Assembly (NCBI RefSeq): GCF_003946115.1 | Contig: NZ_RHOH01000002.1 | Coordinates: 1 to 64,000 of the forward strand | Direction of reading: 5' to 3' | DNA length: 64,000 bases | DNA from: Lacticaseibacillus daqingensis | GTDB lineage: Bacteria; Bacillota; Bacilli; Lactobacillales; Lactobacillaceae | Shown here: one piece after another, positions 50,120-58,717 of the stretch | How the letters are laid out: each line of letters starts with the position of its first letter | Numbering within the stretch: position 1 is the stretch's first letter | Notes under the pieces: generated by a model | What the model saw: the letters and a program-made list of their open reading frames with translations, nothing else | The model's database searches: none | Told to the model about the DNA's origin: nothing | Position numbers and translations under genes: made by a program

Positions 50120-51224
50120 GAATACTTGGATCAGTGGGTTGGGCATTCCGCTCACGTCGATTTTTCTGGGCCTCTTGGTCGGGGCCATCATCATGCTACT
50201 GTCGGGGTTTGACCCGATTTCCAACTATGTCAACATGTTCACCGGGGCGCTGGGCTCTGCCAATGCGATCGGGGAAGTGTTGCGTTCCGCCACGCCGTTG
50301 ATGCTGACGGCCCTCGGGTTCGCGGTCGCGAACTATGCCGGGTTCTTCAACATCGGGCTGGCTGGTCAGGCGCTGGTCGGTTGGCTGGCTTCTGTGGCCT
50401 TTGCCAACGCCTTCCCGGGTCTTCCAAGTATCTTGATCATTCCCGGGGCCTTGATCGTGGCCGCGCTGGCCGGGGCCTTTTGGTCCGGGTTGGCGGGCTA
50501 CTTCCGCGCCTATTTTGGGGCCAATGAAGTGATCACGACCATCATGCTGAACTACATCGCCTTGTACGCGACCAACGCGATCGTCAAAGCGTACATGACC
50601 GTTGGGGACGGCGATTACTCCAAGATGATCCCAAAGGCCGCGCGGTTACGCACCCCGTTTTTGGAGCAGCTGACCCAAAACTCGACCTTCCATTACGGCA
50701 TCATCCTGTCCGTCTTGGCGGTATTCTTCATCGCCTGGCTGCTGAAGAAAACCACGCTGGGCTTTGAGATCCGCGCGGTGGGGATGAGCGAAGACGCCTC
50801 TCGTTACGCGGGGATGTCGCCTAAGCGCACCATCATGGCGTCCATGCTGATCTCAGGCGCCTTGTGTGGCCTGGGCGGCGCGATGGAAGGGCTGGGCAAC
50901 TTCCAGAACATCATCGTGAACACGGCGCTGCCAAGCATCGGGTTCGATGGGATGTCCGTTGCCTTGCTGGCAGCCGGCAGCCCGATCGGGATTTTGTTTG
51001 CCGCGCTGCTGTTCGGGACGCTGTCGATCGGGGGATTAAACATCTCGATCGCCGCGACGACGCCACCAGAGATCACGAGTATCGTGGTTGCCTCCATCAT
51101 CTTCTTCGTTGGGGCAAACTACATTATTCGCTACTGGTTCGCCAAGCTCCGCAAGCCGGCTAAACCGACGGCGTCAACGCCGGTCCCACCGGCCGCCACT
51201 GACACGAAGGAGGTGCACTCATGA
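50109..51224 (+). CDS. nupB: Nucleoside ABC transporter permease 1
   Basis: 371-aa permease of the branched-chain-type fold with about nine to ten helices; motifs ANYAGFFNIGLAGQALVGW (about residue 75) and FGANEVITTIMLNYIALY (about residue 137), and the coupling loop AVGMSEDASRYAGM. The start overlaps the end of nupA. Ends with a Pro/Thr-rich tail and overlaps the next gene by four bases. Confidence 0.9.
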   Translation: MRIKNTWISGLGIPLTSIFLGLLVGAIIMLLSGFDPISNYVNMFTGALGSANAIGEVLRSATPLMLTALGFAVANYAGFFNIGLAGQALVGWLASVAFANAFPGLPSILIIPGALIVAALAGAFWSGLAGYFRAYFGANEVITTIMLNYIALYATNAIVKAYMTVGDGDYSKMIPKAARLRTPFLEQLTQNSTFHYGIILSVLAVFFIAWLLKKTTLGFEIRAVGMSEDASRYAGMSPKRTIMASMLISGALCGLGGAMEGLGNFQNIIVNTALPSIGFDGMSVALLAAGSPIGILFAALLFGTLSIGGLNISIAATTPPEITSIVVASIIFFVGANYIIRYWFAKLRKPAKPTASTPVPPAATDTKEVHS

Positions 51225-52180
51225 ACCTCGACACACTTTTACTGACTGTTATTTCCACCTCGCTGGTTTACTCCGCGCCGCTGATTTTCACGGCGCTTGG
51301 GGGCACTTTCTCCGAGCGGTCCGGGATCGTCAACGTTGGGCTGGAAGGCATCATGGTAATGGGCGCCTTTGGCAGCGTGGTGTTTAACCTCAAAATGGGC
51401 GACACCTTTGGCGCCTTGACGCCGTGGCTGGGGCTTTTGGTCGGCGGCGCGATCGGCGTGCTGTTCTCCTGCATCCATGCCGTGGCGACCATCAACTGGC
51501 GCACGGATCACATCATCTCTGGGACGGTGCTGAACCTGATGGCGCCCGCCTTGGCGGTTTATTTGACCAAGCTGATCTTTGACGGCCGCGGTCAGACGGA
51601 TATCCTCCAGCACCCGCTGGCCACTGTGACCATCCCGGGGCTGAGTGCGATCCCGTTCATCGGCCACATCTTCTTCACGAACACCTCCCTGCTGGCGTAC
51701 CTCGGCATCGGTGTCGCCATTCTCTCTTGGTGGGTGCTCAAGTACACCAAGTTCGGGTTGCGCTTGCGGTCCGTTGGGGAACACCCAGAGGCTGCGGATT
51801 CCCTCGGGATCTCCGTCTACAAGTACCGGTACATCGGGGTGCTGCTGTCTGGGTTCCTGGGCGGCATCGGCGGTGCGGTGATGGCTCAGAGCATCACGCT
51901 GAACTTCTCCGCAACGACCATCGTTGGGCAGGGCTTCATGTCCCTGGCGGCGCTGGTCTTCGGGAAGTGGCATCCGATCGGTGCGATGGGTGCCGCCATC
52001 TTCTTCGGCTTCGCGCAGAGCCTTGCCATCATCGGTAAGTACGTGCCGGTGATCGCCAGCGTCCCAGACGTTTGGTTCACCATCGCCCCGTACCTCATCA
52101 CGATCATCGTGGTGGTGCTGTTCATCGGCCGTTCCAAGGCGCCTGCCGCCGATGGGACGACATTCATCAAGTCACACTAA
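51221..52180 (+). CDS. nupC: Nucleoside ABC transporter permease 2
   Basis: 319-aa second permease, with GGTFSERSGIVNVGLEGIMVMGAF (in part SERSGIVNVGLEGIMV, about residue 29), WRTDHIISGTVLNLMAPAL and the coupling loop SVGEHPEAADSLGISV near residue 189. ATGA overlap with nupB. AAGGAGG precedes the start. A terminator follows. Confidence 0.9.
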   Translation: MNLDTLLLTVISTSLVYSAPLIFTALGGTFSERSGIVNVGLEGIMVMGAFGSVVFNLKMGDTFGALTPWLGLLVGGAIGVLFSCIHAVATINWRTDHIISGTVLNLMAPALAVYLTKLIFDGRGQTDILQHPLATVTIPGLSAIPFIGHIFFTNTSLLAYLGIGVAILSWWVLKYTKFGLRLRSVGEHPEAADSLGISVYKYRYIGVLLSGFLGGIGGAVMAQSITLNFSATTIVGQGFMSLAALVFGKWHPIGAMGAAIFFGFAQSLAIIGKYVPVIASVPDVWFTIAPYLITIIVVVLFIGRSKAPAADGTTFIKSH

Positions 52181-52187
52181 GCAACAC

Positions 52188-52222
52188 GTCAGCGGCTGAC
52201 CTTCGGGTGAGCCGCTTTTTTT
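52188..52222 (+). terminator. Terminator of the nucleoside transport operon
   Basis: AGCGGCT (52191-52197) pairs with AGCCGCT (52210-52216), followed by a run of seven T. Confidence 0.88.
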
Positions 52223-52413
52223 GATTCCAGGACAGCGTGGCGCGGTGATGCGGGGGCTTTCGCCGGCTATTAGGCTGTCGCGCGCCGCGGTTGAACTGCC
52301 TAATCAACTCTGGCCTGACACCTGCGCCCGCATTTAGGCGCGAGTGGCAGGGGGAACTGGTTGTGCATCACTTGAAACATCCCTGACCGCGGCCATTCGC
52401 ACCTAAAAGACTG
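52223..52413. other. Gene-free stretch between nup operon and oleate hydratase
   Basis: No gene, no significant repeat; scattered short inverted repeats only. Confidence 0.4.
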
Positions 52414-52441
52414 CAAAAAAAGAGCGCTTATGCGCTCTTTT
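52414..52441 (-). terminator. Terminator of the oleate hydratase operon
   Basis: AAAAGAGCGC-TTAT-GCGCTCTTTT, 10-bp stem, with the A-run at 52414 giving a U-tract on the minus strand. Confidence 0.88.
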
Positions 52442-52448
52442 CAAGCCC

Positions 52449-54143
52449 TTATTCAAACATCTTCTTGGTCGCTCGCAGCAAGGTTGGGATGTCCTTGTCG
52501 TAGCGCGGCGTCTTAACCAGACGGCGCATCGGGATGCCTGCGAAGTGGTAGGCGGCGATTTCACCGGAGCGCACGGCGCTTTGCTCGGTGAAGACCATCT
52601 GGTACGGCTGCTCGACGAACTCGCCGGTGAAGGCCAGGTTGGTCGAGTGGGCCGGAATGACGATCGGCCGGTCGGCTTTGGCGCGGTTGTTGAACAGCGC
52701 GGAGGCGTACGGCATGTAGCACGGGATGCAGTTGATGACGCTGGCCATGATCGCGTCTGTCTTTTCGCGGATGTTGATTGGGCCAGGGTCCACCATGCTG
52801 AGCTGACCGATCAGCTCCTGCAGCATTTCTTCACCGGTCATTTCAATGTACGGCTTGGCCACGAACTCGCCGGTGCGCCGTGGGTACAGGAAGTAGCCCC
52901 AGATGACGGCCTCGTTGGGCTTTTGGGTGGTGAAGTGCGGCTGGTGGTGCACCACGATGGACATGTTGACATCCGGTTTGCCGTCTTCGGTGACCGGGGC
53001 GGTGCTGAGAAAACTGTTCAGCGCGTTGCCAGGGACCTGCGTGGTGATGCGGGTGATCTCGTTGAGCAGCACGTGGTCGCTGGTGGTCAGCGTGAAGGAG
53101 ACCCACTCCGAGGCGTTGCGATCGGCGAAGAACTTGTCCGGGTTGCCGAGGTTGTAGAAGCGCTCGGCGGCCTTTTTCCACAGGTTGGCGCTCAGGCCGT
53201 AGTCCATGTTCTCGCGGGCCGGGGTGTGATAGTCGCCGATGGTGGCGGAGTCGGTGATGCTGCCGTTGGTGAAGATCACGGCGGTGTCGTCATCGACCGG
53301 CAGGTGGGTCACTTCACCGCTATTGGCATCGGTGATCTCAAGGCCGGTGACCGTGATTTCGTCTTGCATCTGGCTGTCCTTGAACTGCCAGTCGGTGACG
53401 ATGGTCCCGAGTTCAAAGTGCACGCCTGCGTCCTTCAGGTAGTTGATCAACGGCAACATGATGGATTCGAACTGGTTGTAGCGGGTGCGGTTGACGCCGA
53501 CGAGGTGCTCGATCTGCGTGAACTCGTACAGCATCATGTGCATATAGCGACGTAGCTCTTGCACGGAACTCTGAATGCGGAAGGCAAAAGTCGTTTCCCA
53601 CATGTACCAGAAGTTGGTGGTGAACAGGTGCGGATCATCCTTGAAGTAGTCGGCGATGCTGAGGTTGTCGAGCTGTTCCTCGTCTTTGTCCGGCATCATC
53701 ACGAGCTTCGTCAACAGCAGGCGGTCCTGGTTGTTCAGCCCTAGTTTGCCGGCCTGCAGAATGCCCTCGCCGCGGCGCATCAGGCGCGCCTTGTCGAACG
53801 TGCGGTGCTTGGCGTCGAAGTCGCGCGTGTCCTCAGCAGCCGTCATGCCGGCTTCGGTGGCTGACGGAATGCGGCTGAGCAAGTCCATCAGGTCCACGTA
53901 GGTCCGGTAGTTGAGCATTCGGCCGCCGCGGGCGAGGTAGCCTTTGGTGTTTTCAAGCGGGTGGTTTTGGTTCCAGTAGTCTACGGCCTGTTCGGAGGCG
54001 GCGCTGCCGTCGTTGGAGCCGTGGTCATCGATGCCGTAAAACGTGATGGCATCACCGGCCCAGTGGCCTTCCTGAATCAAGTACACGGCGCTGGCCATGT
54101 TGGCCAAACCGGCGCCGATCATAATCGCTTTGTGTTTAATCAT
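52449..54143 (-). CDS. ohyA: Oleate hydratase
   Basis: 564-aa FAD-dependent enzyme (MCRA/OhyA family) that adds water to the cis-9 double bond of oleate and linoleate to give 10-hydroxy fatty acids. It has the FAD-binding MIGAGLANMASAVYLI near the N-terminus (residues about 6-22), GGRMLNYRTYVD around residue 72 and CIPCYMPYASALFN near residue 460, all conserved in the family. The reaction detoxifies membrane-active unsaturated fatty acids. AAGGAGG lies nine bases before the ATG. It follows a 43-codon gene in the same transcript; a TetR gene lies further upstream. Confidence 0.94.
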   Translation of the reverse strand: MIKHKAIMIGAGLANMASAVYLIQEGHWAGDAITFYGIDDHGSNDGSAASEQAVDYWNQNHPLENTKGYLARGGRMLNYRTYVDLMDLLSRIPSATEAGMTAAEDTRDFDAKHRTFDKARLMRRGEGILQAGKLGLNNQDRLLLTKLVMMPDKDEEQLDNLSIADYFKDDPHLFTTNFWYMWETTFAFRIQSSVQELRRYMHMMLYEFTQIEHLVGVNRTRYNQFESIMLPLINYLKDAGVHFELGTIVTDWQFKDSQMQDEITVTGLEITDANSGEVTHLPVDDDTAVIFTNGSITDSATIGDYHTPARENMDYGLSANLWKKAAERFYNLGNPDKFFADRNASEWVSFTLTTSDHVLLNEITRITTQVPGNALNSFLSTAPVTEDGKPDVNMSIVVHHQPHFTTQKPNEAVIWGYFLYPRRTGEFVAKPYIEMTGEEMLQELIGQLSMVDPGPINIREKTDAIMASVINCIPCYMPYASALFNNRAKADRPIVIPAHSTNLAFTGEFVEQPYQMVFTEQSAVRSGEIAAYHFAGIPMRRLVKTPRYDKDIPTLLRATKKMFE

Positions 54144-54157
54144 TATGCCTATCCTCC

Positions 54158-54289
54158 TTACGCAGCGCGATGCGACTCGAAAATGGTATAGTCCTTAGCC
54201 TCATCGTGAAACCAATCTAATTTGTGCAACGCGTACGCTGTGGCTGCCGCAACACTCAAAGCAGCTGTGAGCCAGAATGCTTTTTTCAT
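54158..54289 (-). CDS. Small membrane peptide encoded upstream of ohyA (43 aa)
   Basis: Minus-strand ORF MKKAFWLTAALSVAAATAYA-LHKLDWFHDEAKDYTIFESH-RAA (hyphens mark breaks). One N-terminal membrane helix (residues about 4-21) after a KK start, then a short acidic and aromatic tail. AAAGGCGGTG lies about eight bases before the ATG. Its stop codon overlaps the region of the ohyA ribosome binding site (TAA-GGAGG), and the gap to ohyA is 14 bases, so the two are cotranscribed. I do not recognise the family. It may help membrane association or regulate the hydratase. It is too short for usual gene callers. Confidence 0.65.
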   Translation of the reverse strand: MKKAFWLTAALSVAAATAYALHKLDWFHDEAKDYTIFESHRAA

Positions 54290-54340
54290 TAGAATTCACC
54301 GCCTTTATCTGATGCCTCAAGTGTAGGCGTGAATGCGCGC

Positions 54341-54370
54341 AAAAAAAATAGGCAAGCCCGGCGGTTTGCC
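54341..54370 (-). terminator. Terminator after the TetR gene
   Basis: GGCAAGCC / GGTTTGCC, an 8-bp stem with one G-U and loop CGGC, followed on the minus strand by TA and eight T. It separates the tetR transcript from the ohyA transcript. Confidence 0.85.
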
Positions 54371-54382
54371 CAATTGGTCTGG

Positions 54383-54940
54383 TCAGTACATGGTGCGGGA
54401 GTTGCTCACGGCGTTGTTCAAGGCCCCGGTCAGCATCACGTCGGCGCGCTTGACCATGGCGGTCTTGTCCTCGACCAGCCCGCGCATCAGCCACTGGATG
54501 ATCTGTGCGACGATCGCCAGCCCGTAGAAATTGCAGATGTCCTCTTGGAGCGGTTTGGGCAGGGTGGGATCGGCGCCGACCACCACGCGGCGGACGAGCT
54601 GCTCGGCCACGGTGGCCAGCAGGCGCTCCAGTAGATCGCGGCCGACGGAGTTGAAGCTGGCGAGGCAAAAGGCCCGGTTGTCGTCGATGTAGTCCAGCAG
54701 CATCGCGTACGCGGTGTCCCAGCGGTCGATCACCGCGTATTTTTCCATCTGGGTGACGATCTCCTGCTCGTAGACCCACGCCAGCAGGGAGTAGATGTCC
54801 TCGAAGTGGTAGTAAAACGTGTTGCGCGTGACGCCGGCGCGGGTGGTCAGCGCGTTGATGGTGATGTGGTCCAGCGCGGTGGTGGTCATCATCTCCCGCA
54901 GCGTGTGCGCGAGCAGCTGCTTGGTTTCGTTGGTCGCCAT
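54383..54940 (-). CDS. TetR/AcrR family regulator
   Basis: 185-aa regulator with an N-terminal TetR HTH (residues about 8-50, ITINALTTRAGVTRNTFYYHFEDIYSLL shown in part as AGVTRNTFYYHFEDI) and an all-helical ligand domain typical of the DhaS/TetR_C group. Its position next to ohyA suggests a role in fatty acid response, similar to other TetR proteins near hydratase genes. The start codon directly abuts the stop of the phosphatase gene, so the two form an operon. Confidence 0.85.
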   Translation of the reverse strand: MATNETKQLLAHTLREMMTTTALDHITINALTTRAGVTRNTFYYHFEDIYSLLAWVYEQEIVTQMEKYAVIDRWDTAYAMLLDYIDDNRAFCLASFNSVGRDLLERLLATVAEQLVRRVVVGADPTLPKPLQEDICNFYGLAIVAQIIQWLMRGLVEDKTAMVKRADVMLTGALNNAVSNSRTMY

Positions 54941-55603
54941 TTACATCACCGTCAGCTCATTGTAGCTGAGCACCTTCACGCCTTCATCGGTCAGGGCGAT
55001 CTTGGAGATCGAGCCGTTGCGCGGGCTGTCCGTGACCACAAAACCGTCCTGCTTGCCGAACTTATCGATGATGCTGCGGATCGTGGTGCCATGGGTGACC
55101 AGCAGGACATTATCGCCGTTTTGGTTGTCCTGGCGCAACAGCTTGAAGCCCTGCTGCAGGCGCGTCCAGTAGGTCAGGGCGTCTTCGGCGTCATGGAACG
55201 GATCGGCTTCATGCATGAAGTCCTTGGAGGCATCGACCCCGTACTGTTCGATCAGGTCCTTGAACGTCCGCGCCCCGTGCGGCATGCCGACTGCGTACCA
55301 GGTCTTGGGTGAATCCTCGCCTTCAAAGTAGCCGTAGAACTGCTCCCGAAACAGCGGCGTGACGGTCAGCGCGACATCGGTGTTGAAGTTTTCCGCCAGT
55401 ACCAGCTTGGCCGTGTTGGTGGCACGCGTGGTGTCGCTGGCGTAGGCGTGGGTGAAGGTGATGTGCTTGAGCGCCGCCCCAGCACGCCGCCCGTCCGCCA
55501 ACCCGGATTCGGTCAGGGGCGAGTCGGACCAGCCTTGCATCTTGTTGAATTTGTTGAACCACGTTTGGCCGTGGCGCACTAGGTAGACCGTGACAGTTTT
55601 CAT
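54941..55603 (-). CDS. Histidine phosphatase family protein
   Basis: 220-aa phosphoglycerate mutase-like protein: VRHGQTWFN (residues 9-17, phospho-His), SDTTRATNTAKLVL (second Arg) and LLVTHGTTIRSII (second catalytic His near residue 157). Probably a phosphatase of unknown substrate, as in many lactobacilli with several copies. Cotranscribed with the TetR gene (no gap). Confidence 0.87.
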   Translation of the reverse strand: MKTVTVYLVRHGQTWFNKFNKMQGWSDSPLTESGLADGRRAGAALKHITFTHAYASDTTRATNTAKLVLAENFNTDVALTVTPLFREQFYGYFEGEDSPKTWYAVGMPHGARTFKDLIEQYGVDASKDFMHEADPFHDAEDALTYWTRLQQGFKLLRQDNQNGDNVLLVTHGTTIRSIIDKFGKQDGFVVTDSPRNGSISKIALTDEGVKVLSYNELTVM

Positions 55604-55679
55604 AGGAGACCTCCGCGTTTTTTCTCCCTTCAGTTTAGCACACTGGGCCTGTTGCGCGAACGATAACTCGTGGTCACCA

Positions 55680-55716
55680 AAAGCACTGGGACCGATGTCG
55701 CATTGGTCCCAGTGCG
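55680..55716 (-). terminator. Terminator of the lipoprotein gene
   Basis: GCACTGGGACC and GGTCCCAGTGC form an 11-bp stem followed on the minus strand by TTTT. Confidence 0.8.
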
Positions 55717-55741
55717 GCTTTGAATCGCTGTGGGTCGCCGG

Positions 55742-56539
55742 TTAGTGCAGCGTCACCGCGAGTTGAATGGTGGCCATGGCATCCTGACCGCTGACTTGAT
55801 AAACCGCGTCGCCGCTGCGCCAGGTGACCGTGTTGATGCGATCGGTGCCCGCGCTCACGCGCAGGTGGATCGCGCCTTGCGTGGCCGGGATCGGGAGCAT
55901 TTGCTGGGCAAATAAGGCCACGGCCTGCTTCGCCAACGGCAGAGAGTCTTCCCCGTTGATGTTAGCCGCCTGCACTGTAATGACCCAGCGGCCTTCCTGC
56001 CAGGTGATGTAGCTGGAGCCGGCCGCGCCTTCCTGTGTGCCGACCAAGCCATCGCCTAGCGCAACGGTAGGCAGATCCGCCTGCACCGCCTGCGGGTCGA
56101 TCTGCGCATCGCTGGTGGTCGTGGTTTTTTGAATCGCCAGCGGGGCGTCAGTGGTCGGCAGTCCGGCCGCATTGAAGGCCTGTGCGCGCCCCTCACTCAA
56201 AAACAGGGTGGCATTGGCCGCATCGCCGGTTGCCACCACGTTGAGGGCTTGGCCGCTGGCAGGCGTGTAGGTCGTGGGGAAAGGCATCCCCGGCACCAGC
56301 TGGCGCGCCGCCGTGCGCAGCGTCGTCAGCCGTGCCTCCGGCTGTGGGGCGCTGCTAGTCGACTGGCTGGTCGTGCTGGCTTGCGTGCTTTGGCTGACTT
56401 TGTGGCGCGACTGCTGAGACTGGCTGGATGCGCTCGCCGCCGGTTGATCGCTGCTGTTCTTGGCTGGTGCTGCGCCGTTGCCGCAACCGGTCAACGTGAG
56501 CACCAAAGGCATGAGGAGCCACCAATGCGTTTTTTTCAT
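55742..56539 (-). CDS. Uncharacterised lipoprotein with Ser/Gln-rich linker
   Basis: 265-aa lipoprotein: MKKTHWWLLMPLVLTLTGC gives the lipobox LTGC. A disordered Ser/Gln/Thr-rich linker covers residues about 25-70. A folded domain of about 190 residues follows (LVPGMPFPTTY..., SSYITWQEGRWVITVQA). It resembles uncharacterised lactobacillus lipoproteins; no function assigned. I chose the ATG giving MKK, eight bases after GGGG. Confidence 0.8.
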   Translation of the reverse strand: MKKTHWWLLMPLVLTLTGCGNGAAPAKNSSDQPAASASSQSQQSRHKVSQSTQASTTSQSTSSAPQPEARLTTLRTAARQLVPGMPFPTTYTPASGQALNVVATGDAANATLFLSEGRAQAFNAAGLPTTDAPLAIQKTTTTSDAQIDPQAVQADLPTVALGDGLVGTQEGAAGSSYITWQEGRWVITVQAANINGEDSLPLAKQAVALFAQQMLPIPATQGAIHLRVSAGTDRINTVTWRSGDAVYQVSGQDAMATIQLAVTLH

Positions 56540-56605
56540 GATCATCACCCCTTTGCCTTGATTATAAGCGCAGATGAAAGCGAGTTTATCAACGGCGGCG
56601 GACCT

Positions 56606-57427
56606 TCAGGAATTATTAAGCCAGCTGGCCAGTTGGGCGGCCGCGCTGTCTTGGTACGGTGTGGGCGCATAGTCAACTAGTTCAGCGCGGCACTGCTGAA
56701 ACAGCGCCAGCACAATCCCCAGGCTCGCGCGGGTGGCGGCCAGGTCGGTTTGCGCGTAGCTGGCCGCTAGGCGTGCCTGCTCCCCGGGGGTCAATGTCGC
56801 CCAGAGAAACTTGTGGTTGGCACCAGGGTCAAAGCGGCCGTCACGGGCGATCGTGGCGCGCCATTCCAGCAGGCGATAGAGCTCGGGGCGCACATTTTGA
56901 TCGAGCAGGGTGTTCGCGTATACCAGGTTGCCGCGTGCCAGACCTTTCACCACGTAACCAGCCACCCAGTAAAATTCAGTCACACACGCATCGAGTGCGA
57001 CCTGTGTGGGGCGCTTCAAGGCGTGGCTGGCGGCGCTGGTTGGGCGCGGTGACGTGGGGGTAGTGCGCTGCCACACTAAGGTGTTCAGCGTGTCGCCGGC
57101 CAGGTAACCCGCAATGTCCGTGGCGGGCGCCAATTTTAAGTCCACCCGCGCCGTGCCCGGGTAACGGGTGAGCCAGCTTTCCCACGTGCCGGTCGCCGGG
57201 CCGAACAGGTGGCTGTCAACCAGATGTTGAACGATGGTGGGGGTGCCGAGCTGGTGCACCCACCAGTTGCCGTCTGCCTGGGCCATCTCGCGGACAAACA
57301 GCGTGACGTCGAGGTCCGTCCATTCATCGGTTGGCTTGCTCGGGTCGTTGCTGGCACCTTCCGTGCCGATGGCCAAAACGTTGGGATCGGCGGTGGCAAG
57401 GGTGATCAGTTGGGTCAGTGTCGTCAT
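56606..57427 (-). CDS. ANT(6)-like aminoglycoside adenylyltransferase family protein
   Basis: 273-aa member of the AadK/ANT(6) nucleotidyltransferase family. Motifs: AIGTEGASND (G-S-x-A-like) and EWTDLDVTLFV (metal-binding Asp pair) in residues about 20-45, and RVDLKLAP near residue 95. Known relatives adenylylate streptomycin, but many chromosomal homologues have no proven resistance role. GGAGG lies before ATG 57427. It is divergent from the kinase gene at 57559. Slightly shorter than ANT(6)-Ia (about 300 aa). Confidence 0.8.
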   Translation of the reverse strand: MTTLTQLITLATADPNVLAIGTEGASNDPSKPTDEWTDLDVTLFVREMAQADGNWWVHQLGTPTIVQHLVDSHLFGPATGTWESWLTRYPGTARVDLKLAPATDIAGYLAGDTLNTLVWQRTTPTSPRPTSAASHALKRPTQVALDACVTEFYWVAGYVVKGLARGNLVYANTLLDQNVRPELYRLLEWRATIARDGRFDPGANHKFLWATLTPGEQARLAASYAQTDLAATRASLGIVLALFQQCRAELVDYAPTPYQDSAAAQLASWLNNS

Positions 57428-57558
57428 GGGGGCCTCCTTGTGGTGATTAGTGTTATTGTACGCCTCACCGGGCCCAAAAGGCATGGTTCTTGTCGGGCGG
57501 GTGAGGCTTGCATGCAGATTCTCAAGCGTGGATAATGGGGACGCAAAGGAGGGACGCC

Positions 57559-58032
57559 ATGGCAACCTTGATCTTGATTCGAGGCAACTCGGGCAGTGGC
57601 AAAACCACGCTGGCGCAGCACCTCGGGACCGCGTTGGGCGACCAGGCGCTGGTGCTGAGCCAAGACACGCTACGGCGAACCGTCCTACGTGCGCCTGACC
57701 ACCCTGGCACCCCGGCCATTGCGCTGATTCGCGACCTGATCGCTTTTGGCCGCACCGCGTATCCAGTGACGATCGTTGAAGGCATTCTCCGGCGCGATGT
57801 CTATGGCACCATGCTGCAGGCGGCGGTCGCCGCGTTTGGGCCCGATGCGTGGGTCTACTATCTGGATGTGCCCTTCGCCGTGACAGTGGCGCACAATGCC
57901 GGCCGCTTCGACGCGGCCACCCTGCGCCGCTGGTGGCGACCGGATGACGTGCTGACGCGGGCGGACCGCCGCTTGCCTGCACAGCCGGTGGCCGTGGCCT
58001 GCGCCCATATTCTCAAGGAGGTGCACGCATGA
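57559..58032 (+). CDS. P-loop kinase-like protein (zeta toxin/AAA_33 type)
   Basis: 157-aa nucleotide-binding protein with Walker A RGNSGSGKTT (residues about 8-17), SQDTLRRTVLR as the base/acceptor-binding segment, a TIVEGILRRDVY region and a C-terminal WWRPDDVL motif. Similar proteins are annotated as kinases of unknown small molecules; antibiotic phosphotransferase activity is one possibility. AAGGAGG precedes the ATG. It overlaps the channel gene by four bases. Confidence 0.8.
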   Translation: MATLILIRGNSGSGKTTLAQHLGTALGDQALVLSQDTLRRTVLRAPDHPGTPAIALIRDLIAFGRTAYPVTIVEGILRRDVYGTMLQAAVAAFGPDAWVYYLDVPFAVTVAHNAGRFDAATLRRWWRPDDVLTRADRRLPAQPVAVACAHILKEVHA

Positions 58033-58667
58033 GTAAGGAACGGGTCAACGCGCTGAGCGACGGTGTGTTTGCGATTCTTTTGACCATTTTGATCCTCGAT
58101 TTTCAACCGACCAGCTTGGCCCCAGGGTCGATTCGCGCGATGCTGACGCGGCAGGCGCCCTTGTTTGCGATGTACGCCTTGTCGTACTTTTACGTCGGCA
58201 CGAGCTGGTTGTTTCATCATGACTACTTTCAGTATGTCAAAAAAACCAACCGTACCCTGAACGTCCTGAACCTCTTCGTGCTGTTCACCGTCACGCTGGT
58301 CAACTACGCGATGGTGCTCTTGATCGAGGCGCTGACGAACCAAAACGCCCAAGATATTCAGCTGGCGTTCATCGTTTACGATGCGGTGGCGCTCGGCATT
58401 TCGCTGTCGTTTCTCGGCCTGTACCGCTACCTTGAGCACCACCCCGAACTGCGCACCTTCACAAGCATTGAATCGCACTACAATCGCATCCGAATGGACC
58501 CGGCGCGCAGCGTCGCCATTTATCTCGCCTCTGCGGTCGCCACCAGCTTTTCCAACTTGCTGGCTGGGGCGCTTTTGGTGGCAGGCGTTGTGTTTCACTT
58601 CATCGCCTACCTGCGTTTTTCCCGCGTGATTCACATCGGCACGCAACACAACACAAAAACTTCATAA
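58029..58667 (+). CDS. TMEM175-family potassium channel protein (DUF1211)
   Basis: 212-aa membrane protein with the family signature RVNALSDGVFAILLTILILD at residues 5-24 (R-x(3)-FSD-like motif of bacterial TMEM175 channels) and about six helices. Bacterial members form tetrameric K+-permeable channels. ATGA overlap with the kinase gene upstream implies coupled translation. Confidence 0.87.
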   Translation: MSKERVNALSDGVFAILLTILILDFQPTSLAPGSIRAMLTRQAPLFAMYALSYFYVGTSWLFHHDYFQYVKKTNRTLNVLNLFVLFTVTLVNYAMVLLIEALTNQNAQDIQLAFIVYDAVALGISLSFLGLYRYLEHHPELRTFTSIESHYNRIRMDPARSVAIYLASAVATSFSNLLAGALLVAGVVFHFIAYLRFSRVIHIGTQHNTKTS

Positions 58668-58717
58668 ACGCGGTGGGCGGAATGCGGTATACTGGACGAA
58701 AATAAGGAGGCCAAACG

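Noticed and set aside
52545-53555. 336-codon plus-strand open frame inside ohyA
   Set aside because: Antisense shadow of ohyA, no start signals.
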